This document shows positions 1 through 5,936 of a DNA stretch of 6,978 nucleotides, piece after piece. Source of the DNA: an uncultured Methanobrevibacter sp. GTDB taxonomy: Archaea; Methanobacteriota; Methanobacteria; Methanobacteriales; Methanobacteriaceae. How positions within the stretch are numbered: the first letter of the stretch is position 1; each line of letters starts with the position of its first letter. Location: contig NZ_ONER01000087.1 of assembly GCF_900316895.1 (NCBI RefSeq), positions 1 through 6,978 of the forward strand, written 5' to 3'. The position numbers were made by a program, and so were the translations under genes. Below the pieces are notes generated by a model. It was not told the DNA's origin, did no database searches, and saw nothing but the letters and a program-made list of their open reading frames with translations.

Positions 1-903
1 ATCAATGTCCTTTACCTTGAATGCCTCTGAAGAAGCCGGAAGAATTGTTGTTGCAATGGAAACTGATATAATCAACGGTAAACGTGCAATTGGATCAGCC
101 GCTGCGAAAAATCCGATATCAGCCAATGTCAGGAACTTTCCCATTACAATGGTACAGATGTTATAGATAAGCATTTCAGCCACAGCGGTGATGATGACCG
201 GAATGGAGAATTTCACCAATGTTGTGGCAAGTTTTATCCTATCATTCATTGTAAATACAAAATCTTCGCTAGGTTTCGGAATGTATTTCGGCATGTGCAC
301 CTTGAAGATGTAAAGAGCCGCAACAACGGATAAGGAATATCCCAAAACGGTACCCCATAGTGCCCCGACAGTTGAAAGTCCAATCAAAACAAATGCAGTG
401 GCAAAAAGAATCATACCGAGCTGTTCGACGGCACGGGTATATACGATATACTCCATCTTGTAAACACCCTGAAATGCCCCTCTAAAGGCACCAACAATAA
501 CACTGAAAGGAGTGATAAGCCCCACAATCTGGAGGGGAACAAGTGTTATTGGCTTGTGCAGGAAATTATAGGCAAGGAAAGGAGCAACGACAAAAATCAT
601 CAATACCCCAAAGAACAGCCCTAAAAATATCATTATCTGCAGAGCCGTGTAAATGGTCTGCCTGGCCATATCATGCTCGCCGACAGCTTCATACTCGGCA
701 ACGTATTTTGCTATCGCAGGAGGAAGTCCACCGGCAGATAAGGTCTGGAAAATTCCCTGAAAAGGCAGTGTGATTCCTAGATTACCATAGGCGACAGGTC
801 CTAACAGTATCGCCATCAGAAAACGGTAAAAGTAACCTCCCACACGGAAAATTATATTACCTATAAAAATTATCAAACTACCTCTAATCAACTTATTTGC
901 CAT
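1..903 (-). CDS. Polysaccharide/oligosaccharide flippase (RfbX/Wzx-type), N-terminal 301 residues
   Basis: Partial gene: the frame is open without a stop from ATG 903 to the window edge, giving 301 residues of a protein that is usually about 500. It begins MANKLIRGSLIIF and has repeated hydrophobic segments separated by short basic or acidic loops. The stretch GGLPPAIAKYVAEYEAVGEH, near residues 55-75, is typical of the COG2244/Polysacc_synt (PF01943) branch of the MOP exporter superfamily, which also holds SpoVB and MurJ relatives. Such proteins flip lipid-linked glycans across the cytoplasmic membrane; in a pseudomurein-walled methanogen the cargo could be a wall precursor or surface glycan (inference). 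The start is supported by AGGTT (913-909) five bases upstream of the ATG. It overlaps the end of the flavoprotein gene by 11 bases, so the two are probably co-transcribed. Family assignment is firm; substrate unknown. Confidence 0.88.
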   Translation of the reverse strand, partial: MANKLIRGSLIIFIGNIIFRVGGYFYRFLMAILLGPVAYGNLGITLPFQGIFQTLSAGGLPPAIAKYVAEYEAVGEHDMARQTIYTALQIMIFLGLFFGVLMIFVVAPFLAYNFLHKPITLVPLQIVGLITPFSVIVGAFRGAFQGVYKMEYIVYTRAVEQLGMILFATAFVLIGLSTVGALWGTVLGYSLSVVAALYIFKVHMPKYIPKPSEDFVFTMNDRIKLATTLVKFSIPVIITAVAEMLIYNICTIVMGKFLTLADIGFFAAADPIARLPLIISVSIATTILPASSEAFKVKDID

Positions 904-1471
904 GATATAACCTAAAAAAAGTTATTAAATATATGTAACTGTCCATACCATAAGAATCCTTCCTTATTTCATCGATAGAGTCTTTTGACCAAAAGGAAGC
1001 TCCCAAATTGGAACCGAAAGGCCCTCCACTTACCGGTATTATGCCGTGTATCATGAAATATGTGATGTTTGCCAGATGGGCAAAATCCTGACCTCCTGTA
1101 CGGTCGCCGCCGACTGCAATGCTCATTCCAATCTTGCCTCTCAAGAGATTGTAATCGATTGCCTCTAGGGCGCGTGTCCTGTCCATTATGATTGACAGAT
1201 TTGCGGAAACAGATCCTGAATGTATGGGAGTTGCCAGTATAATTCCATCTGCAGTTTGGAGATTTTCGTATACTTCCATCATGTCATCCTGGATTATGCA
1301 TTTCTTGTTTTCAAGACAGTAATCGCAATGCATGCATGGCTTGAGGTCCTTTGCATGGCATGTGAAAATTTCTGTTTCGAAATCATGACTTTCCAACTTT
1401 TCCAAAGCCTGCGAGAGTACATAATGTGTAGTGTCATTTCTCGGGCTTGCACAGATTCCAAAGACTTTCAT
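893..1471 (-). CDS. Iron-sulfur flavoprotein (Isf-type, NADPH-dependent FMN reductase fold)
   Basis: A 192-residue protein, matching the roughly 190 residues usual for archaeal iron-sulfur flavoproteins. The N-terminus MKVFGICASPR is the beta1/phosphate-loop start of the FMN_red (PF03358) flavodoxin-like fold. Cysteines 46, 49, 52 and 58 form CX2CX2CX5C, the compact motif that binds a [4Fe-4S] cluster in Isf. TPIHSGSVSA (81-90) and GGDRTGGQ (121-128) match the FMN-contacting loops of the family. Isf in methanogens is a soluble electron carrier that accepts electrons from ferredoxin and has been linked to handling O2 or H2O2; the role of this copy is inferred from family only. No Shine-Dalgarno precedes ATG 1471, and a TATA-like element sits about 27 bases upstream, so a leaderless message is likely. 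The C-terminal tail (about 178-192) is unusually hydrophobic and runs through the overlap with the flippase gene. Confidence 0.9.
   Translation of the reverse strand: MKVFGICASPRNDTTHYVLSQALEKLESHDFETEIFTCHAKDLKPCMHCDYCLENKKCIIQDDMMEVYENLQTADGIILATPIHSGSVSANLSIIMDRTRALEAIDYNLLRGKIGMSIAVGGDRTGGQDFAHLANITYFMIHGIIPVSGGPFGSNLGASFWSKDSIDEIRKDSYGMDSYIYLITFFRLYHGK
909..913 (-). promoter_or_regulatory. Ribosome binding site of the flippase gene
   Basis: AGGTT on the minus strand lies five bases before ATG 903 and inside the last codons of the upstream flavoprotein gene. It fits the archaeal GGAGGTGAT-type Shine-Dalgarno and fixes the flippase start despite the overlap. Confidence 0.6.
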
Positions 1472-1494
1472 AGAAATAGTTTTAGATAAATCAA

Positions 1495-1507
1495 TTAAAA
1501 TATTTTG
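1495..1507 (-). promoter_or_regulatory. Putative box A (TATA) promoter of the flavoprotein-flippase pair
   Basis: On the minus strand the AT-rich stretch AAAATATTTTAAT is centred about 28 bases upstream of ATG 1471. The usual archaeal TATA-to-start distance of 25-30 bases would put transcription initiation at or within a few bases of the ATG. Together with the absence of any Shine-Dalgarno-like sequence, this suggests leaderless translation. The whole region is AT-rich, so the exact element is uncertain. Confidence 0.4.
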
Positions 1508-1510
1508 TGT

Positions 1511-1550
1511 AAAAAAGAAATAGAAAAATAGAGAATTAATCTCTATTTTT
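1511..1550 (-). terminator. Terminator of the adhesin-like gene: 11-bp stem plus T-runs
   Basis: Positions 1540-1550 (TCTCTATTTTT) and 1524-1534 (AAAAATAGAGA) are perfect reverse complements around a 5-base loop (1535-1539). Read on the minus strand, the stem includes the TAG stop codon of the adhesin-like gene and is followed by T-rich sequence down to 1511, ending in six Ts. Archaeal terminators rely mainly on T-runs; here both a hairpin and T-runs are present. Confidence 0.7.
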
Positions 1551-3981
1551 TAACGGTTATTTTAACTTTTTTGGTAGCAGATTTGTAAGTTTTGTCACCT
1601 TTGAATTTAATAGTTGCTGTGTATTTGCCTTTTTTCTTTAAGTTTTTAATTTTAAAGGTTGCTTTACCTTTAGCGTTGGTTTTCACTTTGTAAGTTTTAC
1701 CTTTAACTTTAAGAGTTACTAAAACTTTTTTGATTGGTTTTTTACCAGATTTTAAAGTTATAGTGTATTTTTTAACTTTAGTTTTAGCTTTAAAGGTTTT
1801 CTTTTTAGCAACTATTTTTGAAGCTTTTTTGTTTACTTTAGGTGTAACAGGTTCTACTGGTTTAACCGGAGTAGTATTCTCTTTAGCGTTTTTAGTTACA
1901 ACCACGATTTGTTGTAATGCTGTAAACATGCCTTTGTTGAGAATAAGTGAAATATCTATAGCACCAGTAATTCCAGTTAAATCTTTGGTATAGTAGCTAA
2001 CTGTGTTTTTAACTGTAGTATTCCATACATTATCATCAAGGACACCATTTACTGATATGCTTGCTCTGCCAGGTTCTGAACCTGCACCAAATACATAAAC
2101 TGTGGCATTTACTGCTTCATTGGAAGATACATCGAATGTTGAATCAATTTTAAGCTTTCTATCACCATTTCCATAAGCACCTACTACGTCTGCACAATTA
2201 GAAATGTAAACTTCTTTGATTACATTACTTCCGGTAGTGTTGGTTAAGTAAATTAAAGTACTTGGATAGATACCTCCGGAAAGTGTTCTGTTCAATGCAA
2301 GTGTATTATTGCCATTTATAATAAAGCTGGTGACATCATAAACTAAAATACCGTAACCGCCAAGGCCAACCGCATTAGTTTGGTCTCTAATAAATGCGAC
2401 AGGAGTTAAAGTTTGATTATTAAAAGTAGCATTTAGCATGTTGATATTATCACCTGTGATAGAAGTATATGGAACATAAATAAATGCTTTAACAATAACA
2501 GAACCGTCTTTTAAACTAACAGTCCAGTTATCAACCCTATTTGTTGTACCAGTTGCATATTTGCCACTTGTTCCAGCACTATTTACGAAATCTGATACAT
2601 CAATGACAATATCACCAGTTATGGCTCCACTATAGAATGATTCTAAACTGTTTTGATCATATAATGCCTTGTTGAAGTATCCGTTGTATAATATAACTGC
2701 ATCAATAGAGCTATTAGCTAATTTTTCATCTTTCAAGAACAATTGAACTGTGTAATTGACTTTATCATAAGTTCCGCTTGTTCCAGCGTATGTAGCAGAG
2801 GAATTGATAGGTCTAATTGTATTATCAATTAATGTTAATGGAGTAGTTCCTGCTGTTAAAGATATTTCAGTAGAATTGACTTCAACACCGTCAGCTAATA
2901 ATTTGACAACATATTTGCCGTTTTTGTTAGTAGTCACTTTGATGGTGATTTTATTGCTGAGGCCAGGATATGCAATAGGTATTTGAGTTGATGAATATAC
3001 TTTACCAGCACGTTCAGTAGTTATAGAATCAATTGAAGATGAAACTTGGCCCGGTTTAGCAACTAAAACAGCCAAAGCTTGTTTATGAGATACTCCATAA
3101 CTGCCTTGAGCTCCAATACCAAGGAATTCTGTTTTTTTGCTGCTGTTGTAGTAATCAGTTACGTCCCATTTGTTATACTTATAATAGTTTCCGGTTTTAT
3201 ACTCTGGATTTGTTAACAAATTACCATTTAAGAAATAAGTAGCATCACTGCTATCAAGTGCAATATTGGTCAAGCTCATTTCCAATACATCAGACATTGA
3301 AGTGGTGTCGAATGTTAATGTTGTGTTGGACCCTGTCCATATTTGGTTATCATTAATCCAATAATTAATTATATCGTCATCACCGTCGTCATATGCTAAA
3401 ACCAATGCTATTAACTTTATTCTACCATCAAATAATTTTCCGGTTAATCCTGTCATGTTGTTTGTATCAACATTGATTTTTAAAGTGGTACCATTTAATC
3501 CGGTCAATTTACTGGTTATATTGTAATGTATCATATAATCCAGGTAAGACTTAGTAACATGGTCGTTTACAGGAAAAACGGTTGAACTTTTTTCGCTTGC
3601 AATGCATAAAATTTCATTATAGCTTTCATCACCATTATCGGTTTTAATGGTAGTGGTTACATTTGTAGCGTAAGTATCAGTAGCTGTAGTACCAAAAACA
3701 TTCACATAAACATCAGCACTCTTAATTGTTTTTGCATCAGCTGGAATATCATAACTTAATTCCCCATGATTAGGCTGCCCTTGTGTTCCCCATGGATTTT
3801 CGGTTACAACATCCACTCCCCCCGAAACTGTACCGGAAGCAGTGGCTTCTGAATCTTCCAAAACAGTGTCGTCGTTTGTTGATGCAATTGCATCATCTGC
3901 ATCTTCTGCAGATACTGCACCAATTGAGAGGACAATCATTAAAATAAAAATAGATATAAACAAAATTTTTTTATTTCTCAT
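1543..3981 (-). CDS. Secreted adhesin-like protein with DUF3344-like repeats and lysine-rich Ig-like C-terminus
   Basis: An 812-residue surface protein from ATG 3981. An 11-residue TTG-initiated extension (to 4014) is possible, but it would start before the signal peptide and close to the likely transcription start. Residues 1-25 are a signal peptide (MRNKK, hydrophobic core, AVSA before ED). Residues 50-310 and 467-697 resemble DUF3344 (PF11824) units, with GTVSGGV-type openings, an A-x-[VI]-Y-V strand and D-V-[TS]-[DS] motifs at 273, 461 and 549. A shorter related unit lies at 398-469. A Pro/Val linker (about 700-717) leads to residues 718-812, an Ig-like domain with about 38 lysines in 95 residues, typical of Methanobrevibacter adhesin-like proteins. 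About nineteen N-X-S/T sequons all precede the linker. There is no C-terminal membrane helix or sortase motif, so the basic domain probably provides wall attachment (inference). Proposed role is cell-surface adhesion; the ligand is unknown. Confidence 0.88.
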   Translation of the reverse strand: MRNKKILFISIFILMIVLSIGAVSAEDADDAIASTNDDTVLEDSEATASGTVSGGVDVVTENPWGTQGQPNHGELSYDIPADAKTIKSADVYVNVFGTTATDTYATNVTTTIKTDNGDESYNEILCIASEKSSTVFPVNDHVTKSYLDYMIHYNITSKLTGLNGTTLKINVDTNNMTGLTGKLFDGRIKLIALVLAYDDGDDDIINYWINDNQIWTGSNTTLTFDTTSMSDVLEMSLTNIALDSSDATYFLNGNLLTNPEYKTGNYYKYNKWDVTDYYNSSKKTEFLGIGAQGSYGVSHKQALAVLVAKPGQVSSSIDSITTERAGKVYSSTQIPIAYPGLSNKITIKVTTNKNGKYVVKLLADGVEVNSTEISLTAGTTPLTLIDNTIRPINSSATYAGTSGTYDKVNYTVQLFLKDEKLANSSIDAVILYNGYFNKALYDQNSLESFYSGAITGDIVIDVSDFVNSAGTSGKYATGTTNRVDNWTVSLKDGSVIVKAFIYVPYTSITGDNINMLNATFNNQTLTPVAFIRDQTNAVGLGGYGILVYDVTSFIINGNNTLALNRTLSGGIYPSTLIYLTNTTGSNVIKEVYISNCADVVGAYGNGDRKLKIDSTFDVSSNEAVNATVYVFGAGSEPGRASISVNGVLDDNVWNTTVKNTVSYYTKDLTGITGAIDISLILNKGMFTALQQIVVVTKNAKENTTPVKPVEPVTPKVNKKASKIVAKKKTFKAKTKVKKYTITLKSGKKPIKKVLVTLKVKGKTYKVKTNAKGKATFKIKNLKKKGKYTATIKFKGDKTYKSATKKVKITVKK

Positions 3982-4029
3982 AATAATCCCATCTGAAAAT
4001 AATTTTCGTACCAATCAATGTAATAAAAT

Positions 4030-4043
4030 AATATATATTTATA
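4030..4043 (-). promoter_or_regulatory. Putative box A (TATA) promoter of the adhesin-like gene
   Basis: The minus strand reads TATAAATATATAT at 4043-4031, the best TATA-like stretch in this intergenic region. Initiation about 25-27 bases downstream would fall near 4010, giving a leader of about 30 bases before ATG 3981. That favours the ATG over the TTG at 4014. A weak GGGAT (3990-3986) just before the ATG could act as ribosome binding site. Confidence 0.5.
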
Positions 4044-4050
4044 TTAATTT

Positions 4051-4085
4051 TATTAGTACAATTTTACTTTAAAGTAATACTAATA
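4051..4085. repeat. Nested inverted repeats, possible operator upstream of the adhesin-like gene
   Basis: TTACTTTAAAGTAA (4064-4077) is a perfect 14-bp palindrome. Around it, TATTAGTA (4051-4058) and TACTAATA (4078-4085) are exact reverse complements of each other. The structure sits 20-30 bases upstream of the putative box A, a position suited to an archaeal activator or a repressor interfering with TBP/TFB. The sequence context is AT-rich, which raises the chance of fortuitous symmetry, but a 14-bp perfect palindrome is notable. No known regulator site was recognised. Confidence 0.45.
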
Positions 4086-4223
4086 TAAAACTTTCCATTT
4101 AATGCTTAAAAACAAAAACTATATATAAAATAAAGTTATTTTTTAAAAAAAGTAATAATTATTCCATAAATAAATGAAAAAAGTAATACTTATAAGAAAT
4201 TCAAAAAAATAAAAAGTATTACT
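4071..4223. repeat. Four copies of an AAAGTAATA(C)T motif in one intergenic region
   Basis: Copies are AAAGTAATACTAAT (4071-4084), AAAAGTAATAATTATT (4148-4163) and AAAAAGTAATACTTAT (4178-4193) on the plus strand, plus the reverse-oriented AAAAAGTATTACT (4211-4223). The shared core is AGTAATA followed by CT or AT. The first copy overlaps the 14-bp palindrome and the last two form a hairpin. They lie between the end of the CobN-like operon and the adhesin-like gene, so they could be binding sites of a regulator of the latter. Confidence 0.45.
4177..4223 (-). terminator. Possible terminator of the CobN-like operon: 10-bp stem hairpin with T-runs
   Basis: On the minus strand AGTAATACTT (4223-4214) pairs perfectly with AAGTATTACT (4191-4182). 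The 22-base loop (4213-4192) is itself T-rich, and TTTTT (4181-4177) follows the stem. It begins three bases after the stop codon of the DUF2149 gene. Because the stem arms are also copies of the AGTAATACT motif found nearer the adhesin promoter, a regulatory role is an alternative; T-run termination here is likely either way. Confidence 0.55.
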
Positions 4224-4225
4224 CA

Positions 4226-4552
4226 TTAGTCTTCAACCATAATCAGCTTGCCCGTTGAAGGATCCTTATAGACCTTACCCATCTCCATATATCCTTGACC
4301 TGAACTGTTTGAAGTGTCCGGAGTTTCATTCAGAGTCTGTCCTTCACTTACTTCAGTCACATCTGGAGATGACTGCTCTATTGGCTGTTGCTGGCTATCC
4401 TGAAATACAACGCTCTGCATATTCCAGCTTATCACCACAAATATCAATAAACCCACAGCAATTACAAGCATTGCATCAACAAGGTTGGATGTTCCAGCCA
4501 TAGGATCCTCTTCGCCTTCTGAAAAACGTTTGCGTCCTTTTTCTCGAACCAT
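4226..4552 (-). CDS. DUF2149 protein, ExbD-like single-pass partner of the ExbB-type channel
   Basis: A 108-residue protein from ATG 4552. A TTG at 4558 would add two residues but lies only two bases from the AGGAG (4565-4561), which is eight bases from the ATG, so the ATG is preferred. The basic and acidic N-terminus, with EEDPMAGTSNLVDAML at about 15-29, runs into a single membrane helix (about 22-44). Asp26 at the head of this helix, in an N-L-V-D-A-M-L-V context, corresponds to the functionally essential Asp of ExbD/TolR helices (F-I-D-V-M-L-V). The remaining 60 or so residues are Ser/Gln/Glu-rich and end in a GKVYKDPSTGKLIMVED module. They would lie outside the cell and are shorter than the ExbD periplasmic domain. 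As last gene of the operon, directly after the ExbB-type gene, it most likely forms the stator/proton channel with it (inference). Assignment to DUF2149 is from recall of the EEDPMAG...NL.DAMLV signature. Confidence 0.85.
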   Translation of the reverse strand: MVREKGRKRFSEGEEDPMAGTSNLVDAMLVIAVGLLIFVVISWNMQSVVFQDSQQQPIEQSSPDVTEVSEGQTLNETPDTSNSSGQGYMEMGKVYKDPSTGKLIMVED

Positions 4553-4560
4553 AGACAAAA

Positions 4561-4565
4561 CTCCT
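4561..4565 (-). promoter_or_regulatory. Ribosome binding site of the DUF2149 gene, overlapping the ExbB-type stop codon
   Basis: The minus strand reads TAGGAG, where TAG (4566-4564) is the stop of the ExbB-type gene and AGGAG (4565-4561) is the Shine-Dalgarno for ATG 4552. The arrangement suggests translational coupling and decides the start codon. Confidence 0.75.
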
Positions 4566-5208
4566 ATTGACTTAATTTATCAAGAAGCGCATCTGCAAGG
4601 GCATCAAGGTTTGACAAATATTCCTCATACCATCTGCGCCTTACTTTTGACACAAAATAAGCAACAGCCCCCGCACCGATACCCACAACAGTGGTATCGA
4701 ATGCCACAATAATCGCATTGGCCAATGTATTGACATCACCTGCACCTAAAGCTGCAAGTCCAGGACCCATAGGTATCAAAGTACCCATCAGCCCCAGGGT
4801 CGGACCGATACGGGTAACAACATCAGTCCTCTCAATTGATTTTGCGAACTTGTTTTCCTCAAACTCGATTAGCTTTTTAGCCAAAGCTTGCCTTGAATCA
4901 TGAGTTAAGGAATGTGAACGCAATATCTTAATTAGAACAACCTTTTGAGACTCGTAAATTTTAGCATTTTGAATAATATTTTTTATTTCTTCTAATGAAC
5001 TCGCATTAGCTATTGCATAAATCAGCTCTTCAATCAAGTCCGGAGTGATTTTCTTTCTTGAAGTGTACTCCGAAATCAATCCACCAATAGCCAATACTGC
5101 AAAAACCGCAAAAACCACCAAAAATATGATTACGGGAATCTGCAGGCTCTGTGAAATCATGTTCAATGTTGATGTTAATATTTCGCTTCCAGGAATTGTT
5201 GATACCAT
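4564..5208 (-). CDS. MotA/TolQ/ExbB-family proton channel protein
   Basis: A 214-residue protein with the three-helix plan of the ExbB/TolQ family: helix 1 at about 24-46, a cytoplasmic charged region (about 50-130), then helix 2 (about 136-155) and helix 3 (about 162-187). The conserved block RIGPTLGLMGTLIPMGPG (133-150) and the A-F-D-T-T-V-V-G motif (169-176) correspond to the P-x-L-G-L-x-G-T and L-x-T-T-x-x-G signatures; the helix threonines line the proton path in ExbB. A short amphipathic tail (190-214) is cytoplasmic. Family members use proton motive force to do mechanical work on partner proteins (TonB, TolA, flagellar rotor). Here the partner is likely the membrane-anchored CobN-like protein or the DUF2162 protein of the same operon (inference). 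ATG 5208 is preceded by a strong AAGGTGAT, nine bases separate it from the DUF2162 gene, and the DUF2149 gene follows. Confidence 0.93.
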   Translation of the reverse strand: MVSTIPGSEILTSTLNMISQSLQIPVIIFLVVFAVFAVLAIGGLISEYTSRKKITPDLIEELIYAIANASSLEEIKNIIQNAKIYESQKVVLIKILRSHSLTHDSRQALAKKLIEFEENKFAKSIERTDVVTRIGPTLGLMGTLIPMGPGLAALGAGDVNTLANAIIVAFDTTVVGIGAGAVAYFVSKVRRRWYEEYLSNLDALADALLDKLSQ

Positions 5209-5211
5209 TAA

Positions 5212-5219
5212 ATCACCTT
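5212..5219 (-). promoter_or_regulatory. Strong ribosome binding site of the ExbB-type gene, overlapping the DUF2162 stop codon
   Basis: AAGGTGAT (5219-5212) is a near-perfect match to the archaeal anti-Shine-Dalgarno complement and lies three bases before ATG 5208. Its first two bases belong to the TAA stop (5220-5218) of the DUF2162 gene. Confidence 0.8.
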
Positions 5220-5925
5220 AATTAAAATTACTGTTTCTCCTTGATATTACTCCACCAATCAAAGCTATTACAAGCACCAATACCAACGCCCCAATCAAGG
5301 AGTATGGGGATGATATTGAAATCGCTTCCATTGGATTCTGAATCATTGCTGTGATATTTGGCAGGAACAATGCTGATAAAAGGAAGTAGATTCCTAAAAA
5401 GAACATGAAATTTCCAAGCACAATTGGATAAGGCTTGTTAATGAACCTTACCAAATAATTAGATGCATAATAAGTTACAACAATTGTTAAAACCAATGCC
5501 AGCGCTACAATGACACTTAAATTCATTAATCCCAAACCTACGGTCGGAGCAACAAGCATTATACTAACAATAATTGATCCAAAACAACATGGACATGGTG
5601 CAACAATAGCCATGCATGTAGCAGCTGTCGTATTCTTTTCAAAGACCTTGTATTCACGAATTGTAAATATGCCCGCCAGAATCATGATTATTGCCATAAT
5701 CAGGAAAAACTCAAAGTTATAGGTGTAAATCAAATCTGTAATCTGTTCCGTGAAAAATGAGGAAATTTCGGTTAGGATTAAAACTCCTGCCCCATATCCG
5801 ATTGACACCACTGCCAAATATCTTTTTGACATGTTTGCAAGACCTGTTGCAAGGCCCAACTTGATTCCAAAAATTAAAACAGCCGAAAGAATTCCGACCT
5901 GCCATAAAATATTAATCGCATCCAT
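5218..5925 (-). CDS. DUF2162 polytopic membrane protein, putative transporter
   Basis: A 235-residue, strongly hydrophobic protein with about seven predicted membrane segments (roughly 5-28, 37-55, 70-88, 102-126, 134-156, 166-188 and 208-228). Its most distinctive feature is the cysteine cluster TCMAIVAPCPCC (103-114; Cys 104, 111, 113, 114) within or at the edge of the fourth helix, followed by a Gly and small-residue-rich helix. I recognise it as the archaeal DUF2162 family, annotated in databases as a predicted transporter; no substrate is established as far as I know. The cysteines could bind a metal or undergo redox chemistry, in the manner of cysteine-bearing small transporters. Its position between the CobN-like gene and the ExbB-type gene, with stop-to-Shine-Dalgarno overlaps on both sides, argues that it works with them. 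ATG 5925 follows AGGTG (5936-5932). Function inferred from context only. Confidence 0.85.
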   Translation of the reverse strand: MDAINILWQVGILSAVLIFGIKLGLATGLANMSKRYLAVVSIGYGAGVLILTEISSFFTEQITDLIYTYNFEFFLIMAIIMILAGIFTIREYKVFEKNTTAATCMAIVAPCPCCFGSIIVSIMLVAPTVGLGLMNLSVIVALALVLTIVVTYYASNYLVRFINKPYPIVLGNFMFFLGIYFLLSALFLPNITAMIQNPMEAISISSPYSLIGALVLVLVIALIGGVISRRNSNFN

Positions 5926-5931
5926 TATCTA

Positions 5932-5936
5932 CACCT
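5932..5936 (-). promoter_or_regulatory. Ribosome binding site of the DUF2162 gene, overlapping the CobN-like stop codon
   Basis: AGGTG (5936-5932) shares its first two bases with the TAG stop (5937-5935) of the CobN-like gene and lies six bases before ATG 5925, fixing that start. Confidence 0.7.

Noticed and set aside
543..773. Plus-strand 76-residue open frame inside the flippase gene.
   Set aside because: It is antisense to a fully open, family-typical membrane protein and has no recognisable domain.
1220..1489. Plus-strand 89-residue open frame.
   Set aside because: Antisense shadow of the flavoprotein gene; its apparent cysteines and codon pattern follow from the real gene.
1543..1830. 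Lysine-rich segment as a histone-like or DNA-binding protein.
   Set aside because: It is in frame with a signal peptide and surface domains, and its alternating beta-strand pattern (YTITLKSG, KATFKIKNL) fits an Ig-like fold.
1730..1993. Plus-strand 87-residue hydrophobic open frame.
   Set aside because: The reverse complement of lysine codons (AAA/AAG) reads as Phe/Leu, so a hydrophobic shadow is expected opposite the lysine-rich domain.
3982..4014. TTG at 4014 as the start of the adhesin-like gene.
   Set aside because: It would put eleven residues before a standard MRNKK signal peptide and lies at about the predicted transcription start; ATG 3981 is better.
4071..4223. The repeated AGTAATACT units as a CRISPR array.
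   Set aside because: Cores are only about 10 bases, spacing is irregular (about 78 and 31 bases) and one copy is reversed.
4255..4712. Two overlapping plus-strand open frames opposite the DUF2149 and ExbB-type genes.
   Set aside because: They are antisense shadows with low-complexity His/Gln/Pro content and no support from family resemblance.
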